Shown piece after piece: positions 34,939 to 44,993 of a DNA stretch of 64,000 nucleotides (position 1 is the first letter of the stretch; every line of letters starts with the position of its first letter). The notes below the pieces were generated by a model. It searched no databases and was not told the origin of the DNA. It saw only the letters and a list, made by a program, of their open reading frames with translations. The position numbers were made by a program, and so were the translations under genes. This stretch comes from Brachyspira hyodysenteriae ATCC 27164 (GTDB lineage: Bacteria > Spirochaetota > Brachyspiria > Brachyspirales > Brachyspiraceae). Where the stretch lies: positions 2,356,001-2,420,000 of the forward strand of contig NZ_CP015910.2 in the NCBI RefSeq assembly GCF_001676785.2, written 5' to 3'.

Positions 34939-35363
34939 TTAATTGAATAACAGTTGTAAAAATAATAGCTATGTATGGATATAATTATTCATACATAGCT
35001 TTTTTTATTAGTCTTTATAAATCAAAAATTATGATTATTTCAAAACTAACAAATATTTACACTGTCTTTAATTCTATATTTTATAATTTTTATTAACACC
35101 CTACTGCACTCTAATAGAAATAAGATCTAATCCTAGAATAGTACTAATATCATAAAGAATTAGATTTTAGACAATACATAAAACATTCATTTTAACTAAA
35201 ATTATATTGATAATCATACAACTAATTTTAAAACAACTATATTATTTATATAAAGTTCCATATATAAATACCATATATAAAGTGTATTTTCATAGTAAAA
35301 ATTAAAAAATACATCTTTTAAAAGGTTGTAAGTAAATAAATAAAAAATATAATCCATTATAAC
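34939..35363. other. 425-base intergenic region
   Basis: Contains the terminator of the LysM operon (34967-35007). Beyond it is A/T-rich sequence with no recognisable gene, repeat or strong promoter. A minus-strand open frame (35214-35462) is a low-complexity Tyr/Ile-rich translation and was not accepted. Confidence 0.55.
34967..35007 (+). terminator. Terminator after the LysM gene
   Basis: Perfect 11-base arms AGCTATGTATG (34967-34977) and CATACATAGCT (34990-35000) followed by TTTTTTTATT. Confidence 0.9.
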
Positions 35364-35927
35364 ATGAGAATATATATTTACTGCATAATATCTATAATTT
35401 TTATAATATCTTGCCAAACTAATCAGGTATACAATATAAAAAATGATGATGATAAATCTCATTTTGTAAAAATAAATAGAATAGAATATCTAAAACCTAA
35501 TATAAAATACAATATAAATGGAACTCTATACAGCACTGATAAACGATCAAGAATATACAAAGTCATAAGAAAAGAAAACCTCATACTTTCAAATGCTAAA
35601 AGGAATAATTATGCCCAAAAAAAAGTTGTGGAACTTTATGGTATAAAAGATCATGATCAAGGGGGGCATATAATAGGCAGACAATTCGGAGGATCTCCAA
35701 ATATTGATAATCTTATACCAATAAATAAAAAATTAAACATTGGAGAAATGAGAAAGACTGAAATGGAGTGGAGAGAAAGTATTATAAATGGGGATGAAAT
35801 AAATGATATTGTTATAGATATAAAATATATATATACTAATATGAGACCTAATATAATTATTATTAATTATGATATAGAAAAAGATTATACAAATTACAGA
35901 ATACAAAAAATATTCACAAATGACTAA
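35364..35927 (+). CDS. Lipoprotein DNA/RNA non-specific endonuclease
   Basis: 187 residues. A signal peptide ends in lipobox IISC (Cys17), so the enzyme is lipid-anchored outside the cytoplasm. The nuclease core is KDHDQGGHIIGRQFGG (95-110) with His102 in the position of the general base. NIDNLIPINKKLN (113-125) supplies the metal-binding Asn, and a Glu-rich helix EMRKTEMEWRESI follows. This is the DHGGH-type of the DNA/RNA non-specific (Endonuclea_NS_2) family, also used as toxin tips. No immunity gene is adjacent; nutrient scavenging of nucleic acids is an equal alternative. No clear ribosome site before the ATG. Confidence 0.8.
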   Translation: MRIYIYCIISIIFIISCQTNQVYNIKNDDDKSHFVKINRIEYLKPNIKYNINGTLYSTDKRSRIYKVIRKENLILSNAKRNNYAQKKVVELYGIKDHDQGGHIIGRQFGGSPNIDNLIPINKKLNIGEMRKTEMEWRESIINGDEINDIVIDIKYIYTNMRPNIIIINYDIEKDYTNYRIQKIFTND

Positions 35928-35956
35928 TTTTAATATATATAAAAGTAAAAAATAAA

Positions 35957-36000
35957 AAGACGCCCCAAAATCATAAAAATAATTTTGGAAGCATCACAAA
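35957..36000 (-). terminator. Terminator after clpC
   Basis: On the minus strand GATGCTTCCAAAAT pairs imperfectly, with G-U pairs, with ATTTTGGGGCGTC, followed by TTTTTATTTTTT. Located 20 bases downstream of clpC. Confidence 0.65.
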
Positions 36001-36020
36001 TATTTATAGGAGTATGTTAA

Positions 36021-38507
36021 CTAACTTTTAGATAATTCCTTATTCTCAGTCTTAACTGACTTGTCATAAGAAAATATCAAAGAGCCATCATTAGCATCAA
36101 CGTTAATAGTATCACCATCTTCAATATTACCGAATAATATTTCGGTACTCACATAATCCTCTATCTCTTTCTGTATAGCCCTTCTTAAACTTCTAGCACC
36201 ATACTTCTTATCGAATCCTTTATCTATGATATAATTCTTAGCTTCTTCGCTTAAATTAATAACAATATTTCTTTCTTTAATAGCTTCATTAAGCTCTTTA
36301 AGCATTATATTAATAATATCTTTCAAATCCTCTTTACTTAAAGTATGGAATACTATGATATCATCAATTCTATTTAAAAACTCAGGATTAAAATTCTGTT
36401 TTAATTCTTCTAAAGCAAAATTTTTAATATCATTAGCATCTTTTTCGCTTCCAACAGCATTAAATCCTAAAGAACTTCCTTTTACAATATCTCTTGCACC
36501 TAAGTTACTTGTTATTATTATAATAGTATTTGAAAAATCAACTTTTCTTCCAAAATTATCAGTAAGCTGTCCTTCTTCAAGTACTTGTAAAAGTATATTA
36601 GTAACATCAGGATGAGCTTTTTCTATTTCATCAAAAAGTATAAGAGAATAAGGCTTTCTTCTCACCTTTTCAGTAAGTCCGCCTCCCTCTTCATAACCAA
36701 CATATCCAGGAGGAGCTCCTATAAGTCTGCTTACCGCAAACTTTTCCATAAACTCACTCATATCTATTCTGATAAGAGCATCGCTGTCTCCAAACATAAA
36801 CTCTGAAAGAACTTTAGCTAAAGCAGTTTTACCAACACCTGTAGGTCCCAGGAAAATAAAACTTCCAAGAGGTCTTTTTGATGTTTTAAGTCCTGCTCTG
36901 CTTCTTCTTATAGCCTTAGATATAGAAGATATAGCTTCTTTCTGTCCTACGACTTTCTGATGCAATTCTTCTTCCATACCTATAAGTCTTTTACTTTCTG
37001 AGTTTAATAATCTTTTTATAGGTATATTAGTTATTTCTGATATAACATGTCTTATATCATCTTCTTCAATAAATGTTTCTATCTTTTCTCTTTCTTCACG
37101 CCATTTTTCTTCTTTTTTAGAAAGCTCTTCCTGTAAAGAAGTAATTTCATCTCTTATTTTAGCAGCATCTTCGAAATTCTGACTCTCAACAACTCTTTTC
37201 TTTTGCTGATTAAGCTCTTCTATTTTCTTTTCTAAATCTTTAAACTCCTGAGGTCTTGTCATATTAAGAAGTCTTGCTCTTGAACCTGCCTCATCTATTA
37301 AGTCTATAGCTTTATCAGGCAAATGTCTTTCAAAAATATATCTCTTACTCAATACAGCAGCAGCATTTATTGCTTCATCAGTATATTTTACTTTATGATG
37401 TTCTTCATATTTACCTTTGATACCATTCAATATTTCAATAGTATCCTCTATACTAGGCTCTTCAACATTTATAGGCTGGAATCTTCTAACCAAAGCACCG
37501 TCTTTTTCTATATATTTTTTATATTCATTTATAGTAGTGGCACCTATACATTGAATCTCGCCTCTTGAAAGTGCCGGCTTTAACATATTAGCAGCATCTA
37601 AAGCACCTTCAGCACCGCCTGCCCCTATTAATGTATGAAGCTCATCTATGAATATAATAATATTACTAGCTTTTTTTATTTCTAAAACTATGTTTTTTAT
37701 TCTCTCTTCAAATTCACCTCTGTATTTTGTACCAGCAACAACTGAAGACAAATCTAAAGTTAATACACGTTTTTTTAGAAGTATATCAGGTACATCAGCA
37801 GCTACTATCTTTTCAGCAAGTCCCTCTACTATAGCTGTTTTACCTACACCAGGCTCACCAAGAAGTATAGGATTATTTTTCTTTCTTCTTGATAAAATCT
37901 GAACAACTCTCATTACTTCATTTTCTCTGCCTATAACTCTGTCTAAAGCCTTGTCTCTAGCCATTTTAGTTAAATCTCTGGCAAATTGATCTAAAGTAGG
38001 TGTTTTTACCTTTTTTACATTATCTTCCTGACTTGTCTGTTCCATAGAAGAAATATTACTTCCAGCAACACCAAGCATTTTTAATATTTCTTGTCTTAAT
38101 ATAGTAAGCTCAAGCCCCATACTTGTAAGTACATTATAAGCTGTACCACTTTCTTCTCTTAGAAGTCCAAGAAGTAAATGTTCAGTACCTATATAGTTAT
38201 GACTTAAAGCCCTAGCCTCTTCAGCAGATCTGCTTATAAGTTTCTGTACTCTTGGAGCTGTAGGTAAAGTTCCAAATACTTTTGTAGTTGAAGATTTTAC
38301 CATAGCTGATTCTAATTCTAATTTAAGTCTGTCCAAATCAATTTTCAATCTCATCAAAACACGTGTTGCCAAAGCCTCTGATTCATGAAGAAGCCCCAAA
38401 AGTATATGTTCAGGTGTAACCATATCATGATTTAATCTTTTTGCTTCTTCCTGAGCATATAATTCTATTACCTTTTTTGCTTTGCTTGTTAAATGAAATT
38501 GAAACAT
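36021..38507 (-). CDS. clpC: ATP-dependent Clp protease unfoldase ClpC
   Basis: 828 residues, normal length. Double Clp-N repeat (1-150, e.g. [12 protein letters not shown] and [12 protein letters not shown]). First AAA+ module with Walker [11 protein letters not shown] (about 218) and Walker [14 protein letters not shown]-type coiled-coil region ([20 protein letters not shown], about 420) marks ClpC rather than ClpA or ClpB. Second AAA+ module with [10 protein letters not shown] (about 560) and [13 protein letters not shown]. It unfolds substrates for ClpP and controls stress-protein turnover. It lies downstream of the sigma/anti-sigma pair, separated by a terminator, so it has its own promoter. 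Confidence 0.97.
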   Translation of the reverse strand: MFQFHLTSKAKKVIELYAQEEAKRLNHDMVTPEHILLGLLHESEALATRVLMRLKIDLDRLKLELESAMVKSSTTKVFGTLPTAPRVQKLISRSAEEARALSHNYIGTEHLLLGLLREESGTAYNVLTSMGLELTILRQEILKMLGVAGSNISSMEQTSQEDNVKKVKTPTLDQFARDLTKMARDKALDRVIGRENEVMRVVQILSRRKKNNPILLGEPGVGKTAIVEGLAEKIVAADVPDILLKKRVLTLDLSSVVAGTKYRGEFEERIKNIVLEIKKASNIIIFIDELHTLIGAGGAEGALDAANMLKPALSRGEIQCIGATTINEYKKYIEKDGALVRRFQPINVEEPSIEDTIEILNGIKGKYEEHHKVKYTDEAINAAAVLSKRYIFERHLPDKAIDLIDEAGSRARLLNMTRPQEFKDLEKKIEELNQQKKRVVESQNFEDAAKIRDEITSLQEELSKKEEKWREEREKIETFIEEDDIRHVISEITNIPIKRLLNSESKRLIGMEEELHQKVVGQKEAISSISKAIRRSRAGLKTSKRPLGSFIFLGPTGVGKTALAKVLSEFMFGDSDALIRIDMSEFMEKFAVSRLIGAPPGYVGYEEGGGLTEKVRRKPYSLILFDEIEKAHPDVTNILLQVLEEGQLTDNFGRKVDFSNTIIIITSNLGARDIVKGSSLGFNAVGSEKDANDIKNFALEELKQNFNPEFLNRIDDIIVFHTLSKEDLKDIINIMLKELNEAIKERNIVINLSEEAKNYIIDKGFDKKYGARSLRRAIQKEIEDYVSTEILFGNIEDGDTINVDANDGSLIFSYDKSVKTENKELSKS

Positions 38508-38586
38508 ATTATAATCCTGTATTATATTTTACGTATATAAAATATTTTAATAATCATTATCGGATATAATAGAAATACTATTATAA

Positions 38587-38634
38587 ATAAAACAAAATTA
38601 TACATTAACATAAAGGAATGCTAATGTATAATTT
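38587..38634 (-). terminator. Terminator between the sigma/anti-sigma pair and clpC
   Basis: Perfect 13-base arms AAATTATACATTA (38595-38607) and TAATGTATAATTT (38622-38634) with a 14-base loop, followed on the minus strand by TTTTGTTTTATTT. Confidence 0.7.
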
Positions 38635-38660
38635 AGAATTTCTATTATAGGTTTTAAATT

Positions 38661-38990
38661 TTAAATAAAACTACTATTAGCTACATTAACAACATTTATG
38701 TTAGTCTTACTAGATGATGCAGTATTAGTCTTATGAGAATTGTCCTTATTAGGGTTTCCATAAAACAAAGATAAAGCTAATACCAAAAGTATTGCTGTAG
38801 ATAGAGCTATAGAAAGCCTAGCAGAACTCATAAAAGCATACAATGGACTTATTTCATTTTTTTTCATACTTTCCATCTTAGCTCTTTGCAACATGTACTG
38901 CCATTCTCTATCAGGCAAACTTGGCAAATCAAAATGATGTCGCTTCTTTTCGATTTTGCTTTTAAATTGCATCATGTCATGTAGTTTCAT
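38661..38990 (-). CDS. Putative membrane anti-sigma factor
   Basis: 109 residues. A charged cytoplasmic N-terminus (1-50), one membrane span (about 57-75, SIALSTAILLVLALSLFYG) and a short Ser/Asn-rich periplasmic tail. The ATG overlaps the stop of the preceding sigma factor by four bases, the classical arrangement of an ECF sigma factor and its membrane anti-sigma factor. No zinc-binding HxxxCxxC motif is present. The role is inferred from position and topology. Confidence 0.65.
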   Translation of the reverse strand: MKLHDMMQFKSKIEKKRHHFDLPSLPDREWQYMLQRAKMESMKKNEISPLYAFMSSARLSIALSTAILLVLALSLFYGNPNKDNSHKTNTASSSKTNINVVNVANSSFI

Positions 38991-39559
38991 AAAAGAGTCC
39001 TTTCTTTTTCTAGGAGCGATTTCATCTTTTTAAGAGCATAAGAATAATTACTCTTAGCTGAATCGCTTGATATATTTAAAATATCTGATATTTCTTTATA
39101 TGAGTAATTCTCATAATATCTCAATATAAAGACATCTCTCTGTTTTCCCTTTAATTTAGTAGAAGCATTGTAAATTTTTTCTTGAAGATATATTCTTTCA
39201 TATTCTTTTTCTGTATTATACCTTTTATCATCAACTATTTCTAATTTTTCTAAATAAGGAGATTCTCTCCTATAAGCTTTAGAATACATATTTATAGCTG
39301 TATTGCTTATTATACGGTATAACCAACCTTTGAAATAATTACGTTCTTCATATCTGTCTATTGCTTTATACACACGTATCAATACATCTTGTGTTAAATC
39401 CATAGCATCTTCATAGTTATGCATAAAACGATATGATAAATTAAATATATAATTTTTATATCTTGTTAATAATATATCTAATGCTTCGCTATCGCCTTTT
39501 TTATGTGCTTCTATTAATTCGTAATCCTTTAATAATTCTTTTTCTTTAGTTACTATCAT
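38987..39559 (-). CDS. ECF-type sigma-70 family RNA polymerase sigma factor
   Basis: 190 residues from the ATG at 39559, which follows GGAG at suitable spacing; the frame's upstream TTG (39574) lies inside that ribosome site. Region 2 is YRFMHNYEDAMDLTQDVLIRVYKAIDRY (in two parts) with FKGWLYRIISNTAINMYSK. Region 4 is KGKQRDVFILRYYENYSYKE followed by ISDILNISSDSAKSNYSYALKK, the helix-turn-helix for the -35 box. It is coupled with the membrane protein downstream and lies between the ClpX-like gene and clpC. The regulon is unknown. Confidence 0.92.
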   Translation of the reverse strand: MIVTKEKELLKDYELIEAHKKGDSEALDILLTRYKNYIFNLSYRFMHNYEDAMDLTQDVLIRVYKAIDRYEERNYFKGWLYRIISNTAINMYSKAYRRESPYLEKLEIVDDKRYNTEKEYERIYLQEKIYNASTKLKGKQRDVFILRYYENYSYKEISDILNISSDSAKSNYSYALKKMKSLLEKERTLL

Positions 39560-39639
39560 CTCTACAAACTCCAATATTACCTGTTCTTAAATAATTATAT
39601 ATACATTATTTATAACAAATAAACAAAAATAAAGTAAAA

Positions 39640-41484
39640 TCAAGCCATGAAAGATTCTTTAGAAAAATTCTTGCTGGAATTATCTAATTTTTTATCTTCA
39701 TTTCCTGAAGTTACAAACTCCTTCTCGCTGAATGCATTCTCTATATCATATTTAGTAAGAGTCAAAGTATTGCCTTTTACTCCGTCTAAATTGAAAAGTA
39801 TATTAACCATTGCTGTTTCAACTATACTTTTTAAAGATCTTGCACCCATATTCATGCTGGAAGCCTTATCAACTATAAAGTTAATCGCTTCCGCAGTTAC
39901 TACCAACTTCTTACCTATACTTTTGAAAAATTCAGTATATTTTATAATAGGAGATTCTGAAGTTTTTGTCAAGATATCTTTCAAATTTTCTTTAGTAAGA
40001 TCATTCAATGTTACTATTATCGGTATTCTGCCTATAAACTCAGGTATCATACCATATTTTTCTATATCTTTAACATCAACCTGACTTAATATCCTATTTT
40101 TCTGCAGTTTATTTATAACAGCATTAGAGCCGAATCCTAAACTGCTTTCTCCTTTCAAACGCATCTTGATTATATCATCAAGACCTACAAAAGCACCTCC
40201 AAATATAAATAATATGTTTTTAGTATTCATAAGTATTCCATCACTTGAATGCATCATTCTTCTATCGCCGAATTCAGGAACTCTTATATCTTCTCCATTC
40301 ATCATAGAAAGAAGTGCTTCCTGTACAGCTTTATCTGAAGGATTACCTGTAGTGGATTGATGAGCATCTGCCTTTGCTATCTTATCTACTTCGTCTAAAA
40401 ATACTATACCATGCTGAGCTTTTTCCAAATCCCCATTAGCTTTTCTATAAAGATTATAAAGAACTACCTCTACATCATCTCCTACATATCCGGTTTCTGT
40501 AAGAGTGGTAACATCTGCTCTAGCAAAAGGAAGTCCTAATATATCTGCTAATGTTTTTACTAAATAAGTTTTTCCAACACCTGTAGGCCCTATCATAAGA
40601 ATATTAGATCTGAATGGTATATCTTTATTACCATTTATTCTCAAACAATGCAAATAAGCATGTACTGCTAATGCTTTTTTTGCTTCGTCCTGACCTATAA
40701 CAGTTTTATCCAGCTGAGCAACTATTTCCTTAGGGGTTAAAATATCTGATGCTGAAGATTTACGTTTACCGCATAGTTTATTTTCTAATGAAATTTTCTT
40801 TATAGCTTCTCCGCTGCTTATGATATTTTCTATAACATTGTAATTATCTTTTTCTAAGAATGCGAATATTACTTTAGAATTTATAAATGTTATCAATGTA
40901 TTTGTTATTTCAAGTATTCCGCTGCTTGGATAAGGCTCATGCGATAAATTGAATATACCGCTTGATATCAATTTACTGCTATTATCAAAATAATGATATT
41001 TGTTTATATATATATCATTATTTAATGTAATAAGCTCCAATATTCTTCTAACAGATATGGCAGACATAGAATCTCCGTAAATAGTATAAACCAATACAGA
41101 GTATAAAATAAATCTTTCATCTAAATCCAAATTTTTATCTGAGATAAATCTTTCTATATTAAAATTATACTTTTTAAAAGAAGATATCTTTCTTACATCT
41201 GTTTTAAGAGAATTTATAAGTATTTCAACTTCATTGCTATTATTGGCTATCTTTTCATTATTGGATATCATCTCATCGTCATAACCTAAAGCCCTATCAA
41301 TATTGCTTGATAGTCTTCTGGTCATATCATTTCTATCAGATATTAAATTCAATGTATAAACTATTTTTGTAACTATTTCAAAATATGCTCTAAAAGCATC
41401 TTCTCTATTAGCATAATTACCAGAGGATTTTTTTTCTTCTTTTTCAATACTGTTAGGTTCATTTTCCTGCTTTTTTTTCTTCAT
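39640..41484 (-). CDS. clpX: ClpX-like AAA+ unfoldase with atypical N-terminal domain
   Basis: 614 residues versus about 420 for ordinary ClpX. From about residue 246 it is ClpX: DILTPKEIVAQLDKTVIGQD, Walker [16 protein letters not shown] (about 298), pore loop GYVGDD, Walker B IVFLDEVDKIAK, ClpP-docking loop SLGFGS, sensor GMIPEFIGRIPII and NMGARSLKSI. The first 245 residues are helical and lack the CxxC-type zinc-binding domain of ClpX that selects substrates and adaptors. The novel domain probably gives a different substrate range (inference). Strong ribosome site AGGAG; 16 bases after rimO in the same operon. Confidence 0.88.
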   Translation of the reverse strand: MKKKKQENEPNSIEKEEKKSSGNYANREDAFRAYFEIVTKIVYTLNLISDRNDMTRRLSSNIDRALGYDDEMISNNEKIANNSNEVEILINSLKTDVRKISSFKKYNFNIERFISDKNLDLDERFILYSVLVYTIYGDSMSAISVRRILELITLNNDIYINKYHYFDNSSKLISSGIFNLSHEPYPSSGILEITNTLITFINSKVIFAFLEKDNYNVIENIISSGEAIKKISLENKLCGKRKSSASDILTPKEIVAQLDKTVIGQDEAKKALAVHAYLHCLRINGNKDIPFRSNILMIGPTGVGKTYLVKTLADILGLPFARADVTTLTETGYVGDDVEVVLYNLYRKANGDLEKAQHGIVFLDEVDKIAKADAHQSTTGNPSDKAVQEALLSMMNGEDIRVPEFGDRRMMHSSDGILMNTKNILFIFGGAFVGLDDIIKMRLKGESSLGFGSNAVINKLQKNRILSQVDVKDIEKYGMIPEFIGRIPIIVTLNDLTKENLKDILTKTSESPIIKYTEFFKSIGKKLVVTAEAINFIVDKASSMNMGARSLKSIVETAMVNILFNLDGVKGNTLTLTKYDIENAFSEKEFVTSGNEDKKLDNSSKNFSKESFMA

Positions 41485-41500
41485 AACAAAGATCTCCTAA

Positions 41501-42823
41501 TTAAATAACATTGCCTATTAAATCATATTCTGTATTATGAGTAACAGCAACCTGCACTATATCGCCAATATTTATATTATTATTAGTATTTTCATTATAA
41601 ACTTCAACATATCCATCAACTTCCGGAGCATCATATATGCTTCTGCCTATAAACTTATTATCATCTTCTTTTTTCTCTATCAATACATCTATAGTTCTTC
41701 CTATAAACCTTTCTAATCTTTTTTCGGATACTTCTATAGCAGCCCTCATAAGTTTTTCTCTAAGCATCAATTTTCTATTTCTGCTCATTTTAGGTTTATT
41801 GATAAGTAAAGCCTTAGTATTCTCCTCTTCAGAATATGTAAATACTCCTACCCTATCAAGTTTAGCATTTCTTACAAACTTTATTAACTTTTTAAATGAC
41901 TCAGCAGTTTCTCCTGGAAATCCTACTATCAAAGAAGTTCTTATAACAGCATCATTATTATAGCTTCTTATTTTGTCTATCATTTCTCTATAGAATTTAT
42001 AGCTTCTTGTGCCTCTGTTCATATCTTTTAATATATCTTTATCAACATGCTGCAAAGGTATATCAAAATAAGGAACAACTTTTTCTGTATTAAAGAATGA
42101 TTCTATTATCTCATCATTCAAAACAACAGGATTCTGATATAATACTCTTATCCATTCAATGCCTTCAACTTTTGAAAGAGCTTTAAGCAAATCTGGTAAG
42201 GCTAGTTTTTTATATATATCATATCCATAGAAAGTTGTTTCCTGAGCTATCAAATTGATTTCTTTAGCTCCATTTTTAGCATAATTTTCAGCCTCTTTTA
42301 CAATATCCTCAATCTTTCTGCTTCTATGCTCGCCTCTTATTCCTGGTATAGCACAAAAACTGCAGTTTGCATGACATCCGTCGCTTATTCTTATATAAAC
42401 GCTATACTTAGTACCTGTATTTACCCTATCGCCATACTCTTTATATTCAGTATTTTCTTTTGCATCATGAAACCCGTCTTCTTCTACAGCTTTTAATATA
42501 TTCTCTAAATCATATATACCTATAGCAGAATCAACTTCCTTGAACATCTCAAGGAAATTTTCTTTATATCTTTCACTCATACAGCCTGATACTATTAATC
42601 TCTTACATTTTCCATATTTTTTATACATAGAATGATCAAATATAGCATCAATAGATTCTTTCTTTGAATCCTCTATAAAAGCACAAGTATTTATAACTAT
42701 TATATCTGCATCTTCTGGGTTATTTGTAATATTAAAGCCTTTTTTCTGTAATATGGCTAATATATGCTCTCCATCAACTGTATTCTTCTCACATCCTAAA
42801 CTATGTAAATATATATTTTGCAA
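41501..42823 (-). CDS. rimO: Ribosomal protein S12 methylthiotransferase
   Basis: 440 residues. A radical-SAM methylthiotransferase acting on an Asp of S12. HSLGCEKNTVDGE (Cys11) and NTCAFIEDSKKESI (Cys47), plus Cys81, bind the auxiliary cluster. The SAM cluster motif is DGCHANCSFC (Cys150, 154, 157), and IPGIRGEHRSR follows. The CEKN and CAFI variants are RimO-specific and separate it from the MiaB at 13611-14921. C-terminal TRAM domain. Lies between rodZ and the ClpX-like gene. Confidence 0.95.
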   Translation of the reverse strand: MQNIYLHSLGCEKNTVDGEHILAILQKKGFNITNNPEDADIIVINTCAFIEDSKKESIDAIFDHSMYKKYGKCKRLIVSGCMSERYKENFLEMFKEVDSAIGIYDLENILKAVEEDGFHDAKENTEYKEYGDRVNTGTKYSVYIRISDGCHANCSFCAIPGIRGEHRSRKIEDIVKEAENYAKNGAKEINLIAQETTFYGYDIYKKLALPDLLKALSKVEGIEWIRVLYQNPVVLNDEIIESFFNTEKVVPYFDIPLQHVDKDILKDMNRGTRSYKFYREMIDKIRSYNNDAVIRTSLIVGFPGETAESFKKLIKFVRNAKLDRVGVFTYSEEENTKALLINKPKMSRNRKLMLREKLMRAAIEVSEKRLERFIGRTIDVLIEKKEDDNKFIGRSIYDAPEVDGYVEVYNENTNNNINIGDIVQVAVTHNTEYDLIGNVI

Positions 42824-42888
42824 ATTAAATTTCCTTTTTAATATTAAATTATGATACTATACTGCAAAAATACCCAAATAATAAATAA

Positions 42889-44256
42889 TTACTTAGTATC
42901 TGACATAATAAGATTATATCTAGTAGAATCATTCAAATTCTTAACCCATTTTATAGTCTTATTAACTGTCTCTCCTGCAGCACCTACATTAATAATCTTG
43001 CCATTAACTTTAACTACAACCTCTCCAGCATTACCTATAGTAAGCATAACAACATCATTGGCTTCTAAATATAATGTTTTACCGCTTAAAAGGTTAGTAG
43101 TTGCCGGTCTGTTAGAATCTATAAAATATCTTATATATACAAAATGCTTAGCAGTTATTTCTATTCTTATATCTACTTTTTCAGTATCCTGTTCTATATA
43201 AGTTTCTCCATTTATCACAACTAAATTAGTAGATACAGTGTCATTATAATTAGTAGTATTTAAAGCAGCTGTTGTTTCAATATCATTAGTATAAGCTGTA
43301 TTAATCATCTGATCTTCTTCAAGTTTTTCCATTTCAACAGTAGCTGAATTATCATAAACTTCTATAACACTTATTTTGAAATCATTTATTCCATTTCCAT
43401 TCAAGTCCAATATTATAGGGCTGCTTTTAGAGAAAGATAAATCCTGTCCATTAATATTGATATGAAGCACATTACCAATACTGTTAAATTTTATAGTAGC
43501 GGATATTCCAAGAGGCTTGAAGTATATAATATCTCCTGATTTTACGCTCTGCTTAGCTTTACTATCAACTATATTTTTTGATATTTCAACTTCATTTCTG
43601 TTTTGTCTTTTATTATTTGAAGGAAATATAAATCCTGTTATATTCTTCCAATTAAACACTATAACCGCTATAACAACTATAACTGCAAGTATAATAATAA
43701 CTGTAGGCATTACAGATCTATTTTTATTTCTTAATTTATATAAATCTCTTCTAGCCATAAAAAGCAAATCAGCTTCAGCACGATTATTGGTATTGGTATT
43801 TTTATTTTTTTTATTTGTTTCTTTTATAGTCTTTTCTTCATGCTTTTCTGTATTTATAGCATCTTTAAGAGATTCTTTTGTATTAACTTCTTTTACTGCC
43901 TCTTTAACAGGTTCTTGTTCTTTATTATCTTTAGTTTCTTTAACTTCTTTTACAGGCTCTTTATTTTTCTTAATATTTTTAATTGCTTTACCGCTTTTTA
44001 ATAAATCCTGATCAGATTTAATGCCGTTTTTCTGCAAATTATATCTCTCAAGAACCATATCAGCATCTAATGATAATTTATCGCTTAAATTCTTTATAAA
44101 ACCCTTAACATATATTTCGCCAGGAAGAACATCAAATTCTTCATTTTCCAAAGCCTTAATAAATTTAGCAACTATATGAGTAGTAGCCTCAAGTTCTTCT
44201 ATAGTAAGCCCTTTCTTTTCTCTAGCATTTTTTAATATTTGACCTATAGTTTCCAT
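42889..44256 (-). CDS. rodZ: RodZ-like cell-shape protein
   Basis: 455 residues. An N-terminal helix-turn-helix of the RodZ type (1-70: IGQILKNAREKKGLTIEELE followed by FDVLPGEIYVKGFIKNLSDK), a long Lys/Glu-rich linker (about 85-160), one membrane span (about 178-200, TVIIILAVIVVIAVIVF) and a periplasmic part ending in a DUF4115-like domain (about 365-440, FVYIRYFIDS, then LYLEANDVVMLTIGNAGEV). In other bacteria RodZ links MreB to the elongation machinery. Starts 14 bases after lolA ends, ribosome site AAGGA. Confidence 0.88.
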   Translation of the reverse strand: METIGQILKNAREKKGLTIEELEATTHIVAKFIKALENEEFDVLPGEIYVKGFIKNLSDKLSLDADMVLERYNLQKNGIKSDQDLLKSGKAIKNIKKNKEPVKEVKETKDNKEQEPVKEAVKEVNTKESLKDAINTEKHEEKTIKETNKKNKNTNTNNRAEADLLFMARRDLYKLRNKNRSVMPTVIIILAVIVVIAVIVFNWKNITGFIFPSNNKRQNRNEVEISKNIVDSKAKQSVKSGDIIYFKPLGISATIKFNSIGNVLHININGQDLSFSKSSPIILDLNGNGINDFKISVIEVYDNSATVEMEKLEEDQMINTAYTNDIETTAALNTTNYNDTVSTNLVVINGETYIEQDTEKVDIRIEITAKHFVYIRYFIDSNRPATTNLLSGKTLYLEANDVVMLTIGNAGEVVVKVNGKIINVGAAGETVNKTIKWVKNLNDSTRYNLIMSDTK

Positions 44257-44270
44257 ATAAATCCTTAAAA

Positions 44271-44993
44271 TTAATTGTTAGGTACCAAACCATCTTTAAG
44301 CACCTGCATATTTTCTGATATTTCAGGTTCAAAATCTTTATTATTATCTTCATAATTAGGATTATATCTAATAGAAGTAAATAAATACTCTACCGGAACA
44401 TTTGTTGTTGTTATTCCTAATATTCTTATAATCATACCTGTATTATCAACCCATAAATGTATCTTTGTAAAACCGGTTCTGTCTACACTAGCCTGCTTTG
44501 AAGTTAAAAGCATATGATAAGCCTTCCTATTATCATTTGCCGCATAAGAACTATTATACTTAGCTATACCTAGTTCAGAATCATTAAAGCTATTTAAAGA
44601 TACCATTTCTCTTTCATTATAAAAATCTATATTAAATTTAGTTGTAAGTCTCATAATTCCTTCAGGAGTGTATATAGCGCCTGAATCACCATAATTTAAT
44701 TTCTGCTCTGCTACTACATTATTTCTAGGAAATATTATCCATAAAGTTTCACCATTGCAGTATATAGACTGTCCGTTTCCTCCGCTTGAATACTGCATTC
44801 TAAATAGATTAGGATTTTTTGTTATAACATTGCCATAAGAAACTTTTTCTCCATTTCTTTCCACAAAATTAGCTGAAAATCCTTTAATAGTTGAAAATCT
44901 GTTGGATATCATACTTACAACTTTTTCTGGAGTCATTATCTGTGAATAGGCTTGAACACTTAATAATATAATAAATAATACAACTTTTTTCAT
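44271..44993 (-). CDS. lolA: Outer-membrane lipoprotein carrier LolA
   Basis: 240 residues. A signal peptide (about 1-18, ending AYSQ), then the LolA fold: FSTIKGFSANFVERNGEKVSYG, PNLFRMQYSS, IYCNGETLWIIFPRNN and IHLWVDNTGMIIRI. It ferries lipoproteins across the periplasm, consistent with the many lipoproteins in this window. First gene of the lolA-rodZ-rimO-clpX run. No LolB is seen, as expected for spirochaetes. Confidence 0.85.
   Translation of the reverse strand: MKKVVLFIILLSVQAYSQIMTPEKVVSMISNRFSTIKGFSANFVERNGEKVSYGNVITKNPNLFRMQYSSGGNGQSIYCNGETLWIIFPRNNVVAEQKLNYGDSGAIYTPEGIMRLTTKFNIDFYNEREMVSLNSFNDSELGIAKYNSSYAANDNRKAYHMLLTSKQASVDRTGFTKIHLWVDNTGMIIRILGITTTNVPVEYLFTSIRYNPNYEDNNKDFEPEISENMQVLKDGLVPNN

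Noticed and set aside
35214-35462. Minus-strand frame of 82 codons overlapping the nuclease start
   Set aside because: Tyr/Ile-rich translation of A/T-rich DNA without ribosome site; overlaps the better supported lipoprotein signal peptide.
39647-40084. Plus-strand frame of 145 codons opposite the ClpX-like gene
   Set aside because: Fully antisense to a conserved AAA+ domain.
43517-44011. Plus-strand hydrophobic frame opposite rodZ
   Set aside because: Leu/Phe-rich antisense of the Lys/Glu linker and membrane span of RodZ.
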